Assembly (NCBI GenBank): GCA_002746975.1
Contig: NVXE01000008.1
Location: 945-33,650 of the forward strand
Reading direction: 5' to 3'
From: Bacteroidota bacterium
Lineage (GTDB): Bacteria; Bacteroidota; Bacteroidia; Flavobacteriales_D; Sanyastnellaceae
DNA length: 32,706 bases
Shown here: positions 8,757-16,741 of the stretch, one piece after another
Layout of the letters: each line of letters starts with the position of its first letter
Position numbering within the stretch: position 1 is the first letter of the stretch
The notes under the pieces: model-generated
The model's database searches: none
What the model was told of the DNA's origin: nothing
The model's input: the letters and a program-made list of their open reading frames with translations, nothing else
Made by a program: the position numbers and the translations under genes

Positions 8757-8793
8757 ACTTAAAGCTTAACACCCTACTAACAACATAAGAAAA

Positions 8794-8826
8794 GGCTCAA
8801 TCCATAACGGGTTGGGTCTTTTTTTT
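8794..8826 (+). terminator. Terminator between the convergent 7458 gene and galE
   Basis: GGCTCAATCC (8794-8803) pairs with GGGTTGGGTC (8809-8818) over ten positions, including G-T pairs, with a 5-base loop and a T run to 8826. The T run reaches the galE stop codon (8825-8827). In the reverse direction the stem is followed by TTTTC, so it may stop both transcripts. Confidence 0.85.
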
Positions 8827-9874
8827 ATATGAACTTTTTCTGCCAATTCCAGGCATCTTTTAATGACTCTTCAAGAGAACGTTTGGTGTACCATCCCAGT
8901 TCTGATTTGGCCCTTAAAGACTCAGACCAAATAGAAACTACATCACCAGACCTTCTACCTCCTAATACATGTGGAACAGAAACTCCATTAACTTTTTCAA
9001 ATGCTTTAATCACTTCAAGGACAGAAGTACCCACCCCAGTTCCAAGGTTAAATGCTCTACAAAATGGTCTATTTATCTGTGACTTATCGAATAAAAAATT
9101 AATGGCAGATACATGTGCTTCTGCTAAATCCATGATATGTAGATAGTCTCTTACACAAGACCCGTCTGGTGTTGGATAATCTGTACCAAATACTATGAGT
9201 GGTTTGCTTAATCCGGCTGCAGATTTGCAGATATATGGAACCAAATTATTTGGAACGCCTTTTGGAGATTCTCCTATTACTGATGAAGGGTGTGCTCCTA
9301 TTGGATTAAAATACCTGAGTAAGACTGATTGAAAGGTTTGTTTCGTTACTCTTTTTGTGTGGTCTTGTATCAGCCTCTCACACTCTTGCTTAGTAAAACC
9401 GTATGGCGAAACAGCAGGAAGGATGGGTGAGCTTTCATTGACAGGGACATTCTCAGGCTCGCCATAAACTGTGCAACTAGAAGAAAATACTAGTTTACTT
9501 ACTCCTTTCTCCTTCATGACTTCGAGTAAGACTCTAGTACCTCCTATATTATTGTCTTTATAAAGATCAGGTTTCTCTACACTTTCTCCTACAGCTTTTA
9601 ATGCTGCAAAATGAATAACTCCGGTTATGGGAGTCCCATTTTCTAATTCCGACTGAAAAACATCTCCTAGGCTTTCTTTATCTCTACAATCCACTTGATA
9701 GAATGGCACATCATAATCTACTAACGACCTTATACCTTCGATCGCACTAATATCAGAATTACATAAATTATCTAGCAGAATCACCCTAAACCCAGCTTTC
9801 TCCAATGATACTGCGGTATGAGACCCTATATATCCCGCTCCACCAGTAACTAAAATCGATTCCGTTCTATTCAT
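8825..9874 (-). CDS. galE: UDP-glucose 4-epimerase
   Basis: Interconverts UDP-glucose and UDP-galactose, supplying galactose for surface polysaccharide and for the Leloir pathway. The protein is 349 residues as an extended short-chain dehydrogenase/reductase. The NAD-binding GGAGYIG is at residues 11-17. The catalytic Ser lies in SSSCTVYG (131-138), and Tyr158 and Lys162 form the YxxxK pair. I start at the ATG at 9874, which puts the Rossmann motif right after the N-terminus; an in-frame TTG at 9889 is less likely. It converges on the 7458 gene and is divergent from the HPt gene. No LPS sugar transferases sit beside it here. Confidence 0.95.
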   Translation of the reverse strand: MNRTESILVTGGAGYIGSHTAVSLEKAGFRVILLDNLCNSDISAIEGIRSLVDYDVPFYQVDCRDKESLGDVFQSELENGTPITGVIHFAALKAVGESVEKPDLYKDNNIGGTRVLLEVMKEKGVSKLVFSSSCTVYGEPENVPVNESSPILPAVSPYGFTKQECERLIQDHTKRVTKQTFQSVLLRYFNPIGAHPSSVIGESPKGVPNNLVPYICKSAAGLSKPLIVFGTDYPTPDGSCVRDYLHIMDLAEAHVSAINFLFDKSQINRPFCRAFNLGTGVGTSVLEVIKAFEKVNGVSVPHVLGGRRSGDVVSIWSESLRAKSELGWYTKRSLEESLKDAWNWQKKFI

Positions 9875-9952
9875 ACACCAAATTAACAACTAGAAACAGT
9901 TCATACATTAATTAGATGTAACCTTTTATTAGAAACACTCGTAAACTATAAT

Positions 9953-10333
9953 ATGCTCGCTCCATTTGACTTAACATATCTAGAAGATGCTTTCCAAGGA
10001 AATCAGCGCTTAGTAAACGGAATTATTGAACTATTCCTAAAACAAAGCCCTGGTTACTGTGAAATGCTCGAAAACAAAGTAAACTCAGACGAGCTGGATT
10101 CTTTACATATTGTTGCACACACTTTGAAATCAAGTGTACAAATGTTGGGTTTAAAAGATACTGAGGAACTCGTATTAGGAATTGAGAGTCGGTCAAAATT
10201 TTCAGAAAATACTTCAGAGCTACCTGGAATGGTTTTTGAACTTATTTATGAATTAAAAAGAGCCCATACTGCTCTAAATTTATATCTTTCTTCATCAAAT
10301 GAAGGAGGAGCTTTTAATTCTGAAGTTGCTTAA
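9953..10333 (+). CDS. Stand-alone HPt phosphotransfer protein
   Basis: A 126-residue protein made of a single histidine-phosphotransfer four-helix domain. The phosphorylated His is His56 in AHTLKSSVQMLG, the classic HPt signature. It has no signal peptide or membrane segment, so it should act in the cytoplasm, passing phosphate between receiver domains of a hybrid kinase and a response regulator. No receiver or hybrid kinase is encoded beside it. The histidine kinase at 18254-19252 is of the simple, non-hybrid type and so is not an obvious partner. The start ATG at 9953 has no Shine-Dalgarno site. It ends nine bases before the stop of the convergent gene. Confidence 0.87.
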   Translation: MLAPFDLTYLEDAFQGNQRLVNGIIELFLKQSPGYCEMLENKVNSDELDSLHIVAHTLKSSVQMLGLKDTEELVLGIESRSKFSENTSELPGMVFELIYELKRAHTALNLYLSSSNEGGAFNSEVA

Positions 10334-10345
10334 AGAACAACTTCA
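10321..10345. repeat. Inverted repeat spanning two convergent stop codons
   Basis: TGAAGTTG (10321-10328) and CAACTTCA (10338-10345) are perfect 8-bp arms around a 9-base loop. The loop holds the HPt stop TAA (10331-10333) and the right arm holds the TGA of the opposite gene (10343-10345). No T run follows on either strand, so it is at best a weak bidirectional terminator. Confidence 0.5.
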
Positions 10346-10957
10346 TCCTAGCTCTAAATATACAGAAGACCCCATACATAAAAAACCTATTGCATAACCG
10401 CTATAGACTTCACTCATTGTATGTGCTTTCAAATAAAGACGACTCCAGCCTAAAATTCCTCCTGCCAAAATTATAATGGATATCCAATCCATATCGAAAG
10501 AATTATATCGCAGTGCAACCACTAAAACTGCAGCCAAAACACCACCAGAAGCTAGCATGTGCATGCTTAACTTAAACTTAAAGGTGATCAGCCATCCAAC
10601 TAATATTGAAATTACAAGTCCTAAAAGAAGGGATCTGTACAAAATAGGAATAAAGATTCCTGTTATCTCTAAAGACAAAATATAAGCTAGCAAATAATAA
10701 GATAGTACAATAAAAAAAGGTACCGCTCTTTCTTTTCTATTTCTAATATCTAAATCCGATATCATTTTTCTTTTATGCATAAAAAAAAGAGATACTGCAG
10801 GTGCCAACGAGTTTATTGCAATTATTAAAGTTAGATAGAAGAAAACCTCAAATCTATGTGAAAGATATGGGTCGAAATGTAAAAGAAGGAATAGAGATGT
10901 AAGGGGCATTAAGAGTGGATGTAGGACAGCCGATATAAATTTTGCTAGAAAATTCAT
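10343..10957 (-). CDS. PAP2-like polytopic membrane protein
   Basis: A 204-residue, strongly hydrophobic protein with about six membrane segments. The segment KLSMHMLASGG (129-139) and SRLYLKAHTMSEVYSGYAIG (172-191) resemble the second and third motifs of PAP2/type 2 phosphatidic acid phosphatases (PSGH and SRxxxxxH). In the second motif the Gly before His is Met. A canonical KxxxxxxRP first motif is not obvious, although RNRKERAVP (72-80) sits where it should be. It may be a lipid or undecaprenyl-phosphate phosphatase, or a relative that lost activity. It is the last gene of the asnS-rpoN unit, ten bases after rpoN. Confidence 0.65.
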   Translation of the reverse strand: MNFLAKFISAVLHPLLMPLTSLFLLLHFDPYLSHRFEVFFYLTLIIAINSLAPAVSLFFMHKRKMISDLDIRNRKERAVPFFIVLSYYLLAYILSLEITGIFIPILYRSLLLGLVISILVGWLITFKFKLSMHMLASGGVLAAVLVVALRYNSFDMDWISIIILAGGILGWSRLYLKAHTMSEVYSGYAIGFLCMGSSVYLELG

Positions 10958-10967
10958 GAGTTTAAAT

Positions 10968-12434
10968 TCAAATTTCCTTACGTAGTCTTGCGACTGAAAT
11001 ACCTAGTTGCTCTCTATATTTAGCAACAGTTCTTCGAGCGATATGATAACCTTTTGAGTTAAGTATGAGACCGAGTTTTTCATCGGTCAAAGGTCTCTTC
11101 TTATCCTCGTCATCTATTGAATCCTGAAGTATTCTTTTAACTTCTCTAGAGCTAACATCCTCACCGCTATCAGTTGACAGACTTTCAGAGAAAAAGGTTT
11201 TGAGTAAAAATGTTCCATACGGAGTTTGGACGTATTTACTGTTAGCGACTCTAGATACAGTACTAATATCCATACTAATTCTCTCAGCAATATCCTTGAG
11301 TATCATAGGTTTGATATCTGTCTCATCACCACTTAAAAAGTAAGCTTCTTGGTGTTCCACTATTGCCCTAATTGTCTTGAGTAGAGTAAGTTGTCTTTGA
11401 TGAATAGCATCTACAAACCACTTAGCAGCGTCGACCTTTTGTTTAACGAAGCTAAGAGCTTCCATCTGAGATTTAGATGTTTTGGCTCCGCTAGAATATG
11501 TATCCATCATCTCTTTGTACGAAGGGCTAATTCTAAGTTCGGGAGCATTTCTTTGGTTTAAAGAAACATGAACTTCGTCGTCTTGAATACTTAAAAGAAA
11601 ATCTGCAACTACATGCTGAACCATCCTTGAGGAATCACTTCCTGCATTTCCTGGACGAGGGTTCAATTTTTTAACTTCCTCTAGAGCTGACTTTAGTACT
11701 TCATCTGAAATATCCAGTTTTAGGGTTAGAGTTTCATAGTGTTTCTTTGAAAAAATATCAAAATGATTCCCTAAAATATTTTCTGCAATAGAAAGAACTT
11801 CAATCCTTTCTTCATCATTCTTTTCCTTAAAAACCTCAATCTTTCGCTGAATCTGAATTAATAAACAATCTTGAACACTGACAGCTCCTACGCCTGCGGG
11901 GTCTAAGGTTTGGACGATTGCAAGTGCGGACTCAAGATCCTTTTTCTCTACCATCAAATTCTGAGTGAAGGCCAAATCATTTACTATACTTTCTAAATCT
12001 CGCCTCAAATACCCATCATCATCTAGCTGACCTATGATGTGTTCTCCTAACATACGTTGAGTTTCATCTAGCCGATGCAAGCCCAATTGACTAATTAACA
12101 GCTCCCTAAATGTTGCACCAGCTCCAAGCGGAATATCCTTATCCTCAATATCCAAACCATGATTACTAATGCTTGTTTTATAATCAGGAGTTTCATCGTC
12201 TAGATATTCCTCAAAATCAAATTCTTCCAATGACTCATCTTTAGGGGACTCTTCCTCTTGAGAGCTTTCTCTCTCATCTTCTTCTAAACCTTCCTCTAAA
12301 GCTGGATTTGCTTCTAATTCTTGTTTAATCCTTGCTTCAAGCTCCACAGTAGGCACCTGCAACAACTTCATCAGTTGAATTTGCTGAGGAGATAATCGTT
12401 GTAATTGCTTTTGCTGTAGACTTTGTTTTAGCAT
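10968..12434 (-). CDS. rpoN: RNA polymerase sigma-54 factor
   Basis: Alternative sigma factor that recognises -24/-12 promoters and needs an AAA+ activator to open them. It has 488 residues. Region I is Gln- and Leu-rich (1-50, LKQSLQQKQLQRLSPQQIQLMKLLQ in pieces). An acidic region II runs about 50-100. The core-binding region and helix-turn-helix follow, with ISRVANSKYVQTPYGTF near residue 390. The RpoN box ARRTVAKYRE lies at about 466-475, close to the C-terminus. No sigma-54 activator or clear -24/-12 site was found in the window. It starts nine bases after asnS. Confidence 0.97.
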   Translation of the reverse strand: MLKQSLQQKQLQRLSPQQIQLMKLLQVPTVELEARIKQELEANPALEEGLEEDERESSQEEESPKDESLEEFDFEEYLDDETPDYKTSISNHGLDIEDKDIPLGAGATFRELLISQLGLHRLDETQRMLGEHIIGQLDDDGYLRRDLESIVNDLAFTQNLMVEKKDLESALAIVQTLDPAGVGAVSVQDCLLIQIQRKIEVFKEKNDEERIEVLSIAENILGNHFDIFSKKHYETLTLKLDISDEVLKSALEEVKKLNPRPGNAGSDSSRMVQHVVADFLLSIQDDEVHVSLNQRNAPELRISPSYKEMMDTYSSGAKTSKSQMEALSFVKQKVDAAKWFVDAIHQRQLTLLKTIRAIVEHQEAYFLSGDETDIKPMILKDIAERISMDISTVSRVANSKYVQTPYGTFLLKTFFSESLSTDSGEDVSSREVKRILQDSIDDEDKKRPLTDEKLGLILNSKGYHIARRTVAKYREQLGISVARLRKEI

Positions 12435-12443
12435 TAAACTTAA

Positions 12444-13874
12444 TTAAAATTCTGCCGACATAGGCGTTCTTGGGAATGGTATAACGTCTCTTATGTTCGT
12501 CATGCCTGTACAATACATTACTAGTCTTTCAAAACCCATGCCAAACCCACAATGTTTCGCTGATCCGAATTTCCTCGTCTCAAGATACCACCAAACATGC
12601 TCTTCTGGAATATTAAAGTCTGCGCACTTCTTTTTAAGAACATCTAGACGTTCCTCACGTTGAGACCCTCCTATCAACTCCCCTATTCCCGGAACAAGAA
12701 CATCCATTGCTGCTACTGTTTTTCCATCATCATTTGCACGCATATAAAATGCTTTAATCTCAGCAGGATAATCAGTAACTATAACTGGTCCACCAACATG
12801 CTTTTCGACTAACCACCTCTCGTGTTCGCTTTGAAGGTCAATGCCCCATTCAACAGGAAACTTAAACTTCTTTTTCTTGAATGGCTTGGAGTTCCTAAGT
12901 GTATTAATCACCTCGGTATAAGTCATATGTACAAACTCACTTTCTACAACATTACTTAGTCTTTCACGTAGTGAATGAGCATTTCTATCCTTCTCTGGAA
13001 GTTGTTTTTCCGCTTGTTTTTCTCTATTTTCCAGGAATACCAAATCATCTTCTCCGTGCTCCATAACATATGCCAGTACGTACTTCAAACAGTCCTCAGC
13101 AAGCTTCATATCGTCCTTTAAATCCGCAAAAGCTATCTCCGGCTCTATCATCCAAAACTCAGCTAAATGCCTAGAGGTATTAGAATTTTCAGCTCTAAAT
13201 GTAGGACCGAAAGTATAAACTTGACCTAACGCCATAGCCGCGAGTTCTGCCTCTAGTTGGCCACTGACGGTCAGGTTAGATGGTTTTCCGAAAAAGTCCT
13301 TTTCGAAATCTACTTTACCCTTTTCATTCTTAGGAAGTTCATCAAAATCCAAGGTCGTAACCTTAAACATTTCACCTGCTCCCTCAGCATCTGAACCAGT
13401 AATTATAGGGGTATGAATTTGGAAGAATCCCGCTTCATGAAAAAACTTATGTACAGCAAATTGAAGTAAATGTCTAACACGAAATACCGCAGCGAAAGTA
13501 TTGGTCCTGAATCTTAAGTGAGCTTTTTCACGGAGAAACTCTAGCGAGTGTTTCTTCATTTGAATAGGAAATTCGTCAGGGTCTGCACCGCCTAAAACTT
13601 TCAGCTCGACTACTTGAAGTTCAACCGCTTGACCACCTCCTTGACTCTCCACTAAGACACCTACAGCTTCTACAGCGGCACCTGTATTTAACTGTTTTAA
13701 TACATCGTCTTTAAATTCATCTCTCTGAATAACTAACTGAAGATTATTTAATGTAGAACCATCATTTATTGCAAGGAATCTATCGTTTCTAAACGTTCTA
13801 ACCCACCCGCAAACAGTCAGTGATTTTTCTGACGTAGGTGTCTCGAGCACCTTAACTATTCGTTGTCTTTCCAT
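12444..13874 (-). CDS. asnS: Asparaginyl-tRNA synthetase
   Basis: Charges tRNA-Asn with asparagine. The 476-residue class II synthetase has an N-terminal OB-fold anticodon-binding domain (CGWVRTFRND near residue 22). The catalytic domain has motif 2 FRAENSNTSRHLAEFWMIEPE in the middle and motif 3 GFGMGFERLVMYCTGMTNIRD near the C-terminus. I start at the ATG at 13874; an in-frame TTG three codons earlier lies inside the -7 box TATATTTG and is unlikely. It leads a tight unit with rpoN and the PAP2-like gene. Confidence 0.96.
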   Translation of the reverse strand: MERQRIVKVLETPTSEKSLTVCGWVRTFRNDRFLAINDGSTLNNLQLVIQRDEFKDDVLKQLNTGAAVEAVGVLVESQGGGQAVELQVVELKVLGGADPDEFPIQMKKHSLEFLREKAHLRFRTNTFAAVFRVRHLLQFAVHKFFHEAGFFQIHTPIITGSDAEGAGEMFKVTTLDFDELPKNEKGKVDFEKDFFGKPSNLTVSGQLEAELAAMALGQVYTFGPTFRAENSNTSRHLAEFWMIEPEIAFADLKDDMKLAEDCLKYVLAYVMEHGEDDLVFLENREKQAEKQLPEKDRNAHSLRERLSNVVESEFVHMTYTEVINTLRNSKPFKKKKFKFPVEWGIDLQSEHERWLVEKHVGGPVIVTDYPAEIKAFYMRANDDGKTVAAMDVLVPGIGELIGGSQREERLDVLKKKCADFNIPEEHVWWYLETRKFGSAKHCGFGMGFERLVMYCTGMTNIRDVIPFPRTPMSAEF

Positions 13875-13880
13875 GTAAGA

Positions 13881-13888
13881 CAAATATA
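13881..13888 (-). promoter_or_regulatory. -7 box of asnS, leaderless arrangement
   Basis: TATATTTG on the minus strand matches TAnnTTTG and ends six bases before the asnS ATG. The transcript should start at or within a few bases of the ATG. No clear TTTG is present at -33. Confidence 0.5.
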
Positions 13889-13942
13889 AGATATGCCCTT
13901 TGAATTAATAGATACTGTAGTAACTAAAACCTTCGATAAATG

Positions 13943-14617
13943 CTAATTTTCGAGCTTTCCGTCTCTTAATCTTATAATACTTTCAGCTCTTTCAGCAATC
14001 TCCTCTTCATGAGTAACCATAATAAGTGTATTCCCCCTTTTATGAATCTCATCGAACAACTCCATTATGCCTTGTGAAGTAACTGAATCAAGGTTTCCTG
14101 TAGGCTCATCAGCAAAGATAATTGATGGATTCATTACTAAAGCTCGGGCAACTGCAACGCGCTGTCTTTGGCCTCCGCTAAGTTCATTAGGTTTATGAGA
14201 CATCCTATCACCCAAACCTACTTGATCCAGAACCTCACTTGCTCTAGATATTCTGTCAGCCTTGGGAATACCTGCATAAATCATCGGTAGAGCCACATTT
14301 TCTAGGGCAGAATATCTTGGAAGGAGATTGAACGTTTGAAAAATAAATCCGATTTCTTGATTTCTTATTGAAGCTAAAGAATCGTCATCCAGCTCGGAAA
14401 CATCTTTATTATTTAACAGATAAGTACCTGAAGTTGGAGAATCTAAGCACCCCAATATATTCATTAATGTTGATTTTCCTGATCCCGATGGGCCCATCAT
14501 TGCTACATATGATCCTTTCTCAATTTCAATATTGAAACCATCTAGGGCTCTTACAGTTGAATCTCCAACTTTATAAAATTTGGAAAGATTTTCTGCTTTA
14601 ATTATCGGGTATCCCAT
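13943..14617 (-). CDS. ABC transporter ATP-binding protein, LolD/MacB family
   Basis: A 224-residue ATPase that would power a MacB/LolCDE/FtsX-like permease: lipoprotein release, antimicrobial export or related mechanotransmission. Visible motifs are Walker [10 protein letters not shown] (42-50), Q-loop Gln94, signature LSGGQ (146-150), Walker B IIFADE (166-171) and the switch His203. The segment [20 protein letters not shown] is typical of this subfamily. No permease gene adjoins it, so the partner must be elsewhere and the substrate cannot be told. The ATG at 14617 follows a -7 box by five bases. Confidence 0.9.
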   Translation of the reverse strand: MGYPIIKAENLSKFYKVGDSTVRALDGFNIEIEKGSYVAMMGPSGSGKSTLMNILGCLDSPTSGTYLLNNKDVSELDDDSLASIRNQEIGFIFQTFNLLPRYSALENVALPMIYAGIPKADRISRASEVLDQVGLGDRMSHKPNELSGGQRQRVAVARALVMNPSIIFADEPTGNLDSVTSQGIMELFDEIHKRGNTLIMVTHEEEIAERAESIIRLRDGKLEN

Positions 14618-14622
14618 GTGAG

Positions 14623-14630
14623 CAAAGTTA
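14623..14630 (-). promoter_or_regulatory. -7 box of the ABC ATPase gene, leaderless arrangement
   Basis: TAACTTTG on the minus strand matches TAnnTTTG and ends five bases before the ATG at 14617. A weak TTTC on the minus strand lies about 21 bases upstream (within 14652-14657). Confidence 0.5.
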
Positions 14631-14663
14631 AGTCGTGGAAACCGTTATGAAGAAAAGAAGTTG

Positions 14664-14671
14664 TAAGTTTG
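14664..14671 (+). promoter_or_regulatory. -7 box of the gliding-type secreted protein gene
   Basis: TAAGTTTG matches TAnnTTTG and ends 21 bases before the ATG at 14693. It is divergent from the ABC ATPase promoter, 33 bases away. No clear -33 box is seen. Confidence 0.45.
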
Positions 14672-14692
14672 AGACAATTGAAACCTTTGTTC

Positions 14693-16741
14693 ATGAAATT
14701 TATTTTATCTCTTTTCTTCGCATGCGGATTATACTTTGGATTATCCGCTCAACTTCTTGTCGAGCAACCTTACACCATTGAAGAATACGTAAGTGAAGTT
14801 CTTATTGGAAATGGTGTTACTGCTACTAATATAACCTACACTGGTTCAGAAGAACAAATAGGGTACCTTTCTGGAGCAGATGGTTTATTCTCCGTATCTT
14901 CAGGACTTGTGTTGAGTACTGACCACGCCACACACCTCAGCGATCCTGGATGTACTGACTCACAGTTTTGTAATGATTGTGCTGGAGCTGGAGTTGATGC
15001 AGACCTACTTAATGTCGCAAATTCTGTCCCCCCACTAATAGGACAAGGGTTTTCTGTTAGCTCTGTAAACGATCTGTGTATTTTGGAGTTTGATTTCGAA
15101 GCAGGAGGAGATAGTATTTCTTTCAATTATGTATTTGGGTCAGATGAATATTTAACATGGGTTAATACTCAATACAACGACATATTTGCGTTCTTTCTTT
15201 CTGGCCCAGGCATTACTGGTCCATACTCTTCACCCTCAGGCTTCCCAGATGGAGCTGTCAACATAGCGCAGGTTCCTAACAGTGACCCTCAGTTAGCTAT
15301 AACTATTAGCTCAGTTAATAATGTAACAAATACAGAGTACTATATTGACAATCCCAGTAATAGTGGAATATGTATAAATGGATACACTCAAACCTTCACT
15401 GCATCTGCTTTAGTGCAATGTGGAGAAACATACCACATTAAACTAGCAATCGCAGACGGATCGGACAGTGCGTTAGAGTCATTTGTGGTATTAGAAGAGG
15501 GAAGTTTTTCATCAAACGCCATCGATATTATTGCTGATGCCTCAATTGAGGGCGCTGAAGTCTTCCTCGGTGACACTACTGTAGTTGAAGGATGTAACGA
15601 TGCAGTATTTACTGTCATTAGGCCTGACGATACTACTCAAGACACTATTTATTTGAACGTTTATGGCACAGCTACTATGGGTGGAGATTTCAGTTCTGTT
15701 TTCTCTATTGTCATTATGGAACCAGGCCAAAGCACTGCTAACGTTGCCCTTGGAGTAATTAACGATAACGTAAATGAAGATCCTGAGTGGGTTACTGTCG
15801 AGTATGAATACGTAAATAGCTGTGGCGACACAATACTTACCAGCGCTACAATTGTTATCCTCGACCCCGACCCTGTTACACTTTTCACAGAACCCATAGG
15901 ATGTATTGACGATGCAGGAAATATCAACCTTTCCGTTAATCCATTAAGTGGTTATGGTCCTTACGATTATACTTGGGATACATCAGAAAACGACACCTTG
16001 AATAACTTCACTTTTAACACAGGTTTTATACCAGGGTCAGCTACTGTTACGGTTACGGATGTATGCGGGTCTATTACTGATGCAACCATAAGCTGGGAAG
16101 TTCTCGATGACTTTATCGGAAATGATGAAACGATCTGTTTAGGCCAAACCTCAACCGTCCCTACGACTGGAGGAACAGGTGGGTTTAGTGAGATTTTGAC
16201 TGAAGTGGAGGACTCTATGGGGAACACCTTTTGGACTAGTATCGTCGGAGCATCTCTAGACACCACTTTAATCTCATTCCTTGACAATCTCGATGCCATC
16301 ACAGGACTTTACGACGGCCTGTATAATTCAGGCTCTGGAGGGGTAGGGTCTATCGAAGTACAGTTAATTGACGGATGTGGGAGCGTAACATATAGCACTA
16401 TTACAGTTGAAATTTGCGAACTTGAATTTTACAACGTCTTTACTCCTAATAGCGATGGAGACAATGACACATTTGAAATTTTGGGACTACAGGGATATCC
16501 TGGCTCCAAATTAAGAGTGTATGATCGTTGGGGTACTCTTGTTTATTCTAATTCTAATTTCCATGGAGCTTGGAGAGGGTTAAACAATAAAAACTCCCCA
16601 CTTCCTGGAGGAACATACTATTATACTCTGGCAGTTAATTACACTGGAGAGGACCCCTTAGAATATAGTGGAGACGTAACCACCGACCTTAGCGTAGAAG
16701 GAATTGTTACTTTTTCGGGAAACGTTATGATTATGCGATAA
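14693..16741 (+). CDS. Secreted choice-of-anchor L / Calx-beta protein with gliding-type (type B) C-terminal domain
   Basis: A 682-residue surface or secreted protein. Residues 1-20 are a signal peptide ending in GLSAQ. A choice-of-anchor L domain follows (about 20-280), with FNYVFGSDEY and a Cys-rich segment. A Calx-beta-like domain (about 285-395) shows VVEGC, FTVIRP, a GTATMGGDF stretch and a late DNVNEDPEW. Ig-like segments follow. The last 106 residues (NVFTPNSDGDNDTF, RVYDRWG, LPGGTYYYTL) are the gliding motility-associated C-terminal domain, a T9SS type B signal. Its final part carries extra residues before the closing beta strand. I start at the ATG at 14693; an in-frame TTG at 14669 lies inside the -7 box. 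The 3' end overlaps gpmI by 11 bases. Confidence 0.87.
   Translation: MKFILSLFFACGLYFGLSAQLLVEQPYTIEEYVSEVLIGNGVTATNITYTGSEEQIGYLSGADGLFSVSSGLVLSTDHATHLSDPGCTDSQFCNDCAGAGVDADLLNVANSVPPLIGQGFSVSSVNDLCILEFDFEAGGDSISFNYVFGSDEYLTWVNTQYNDIFAFFLSGPGITGPYSSPSGFPDGAVNIAQVPNSDPQLAITISSVNNVTNTEYYIDNPSNSGICINGYTQTFTASALVQCGETYHIKLAIADGSDSALESFVVLEEGSFSSNAIDIIADASIEGAEVFLGDTTVVEGCNDAVFTVIRPDDTTQDTIYLNVYGTATMGGDFSSVFSIVIMEPGQSTANVALGVINDNVNEDPEWVTVEYEYVNSCGDTILTSATIVILDPDPVTLFTEPIGCIDDAGNINLSVNPLSGYGPYDYTWDTSENDTLNNFTFNTGFIPGSATVTVTDVCGSITDATISWEVLDDFIGNDETICLGQTSTVPTTGGTGGFSEILTEVEDSMGNTFWTSIVGASLDTTLISFLDNLDAITGLYDGLYNSGSGGVGSIEVQLIDGCGSVTYSTITVEICELEFYNVFTPNSDGDNDTFEILGLQGYPGSKLRVYDRWGTLVYSNSNFHGAWRGLNNKNSPLPGGTYYYTLAVNYTGEDPLEYSGDVTTDLSVEGIVTFSGNVMIMR

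Noticed and set aside
9870-9907. Direct repeat TTCATACA (9870-9877 and 9900-9907) in the galE-HPt divergent region as an operator
   Set aside because: One copy includes the galE start codon, the repeat is only eight bases, and there is no dyad symmetry.
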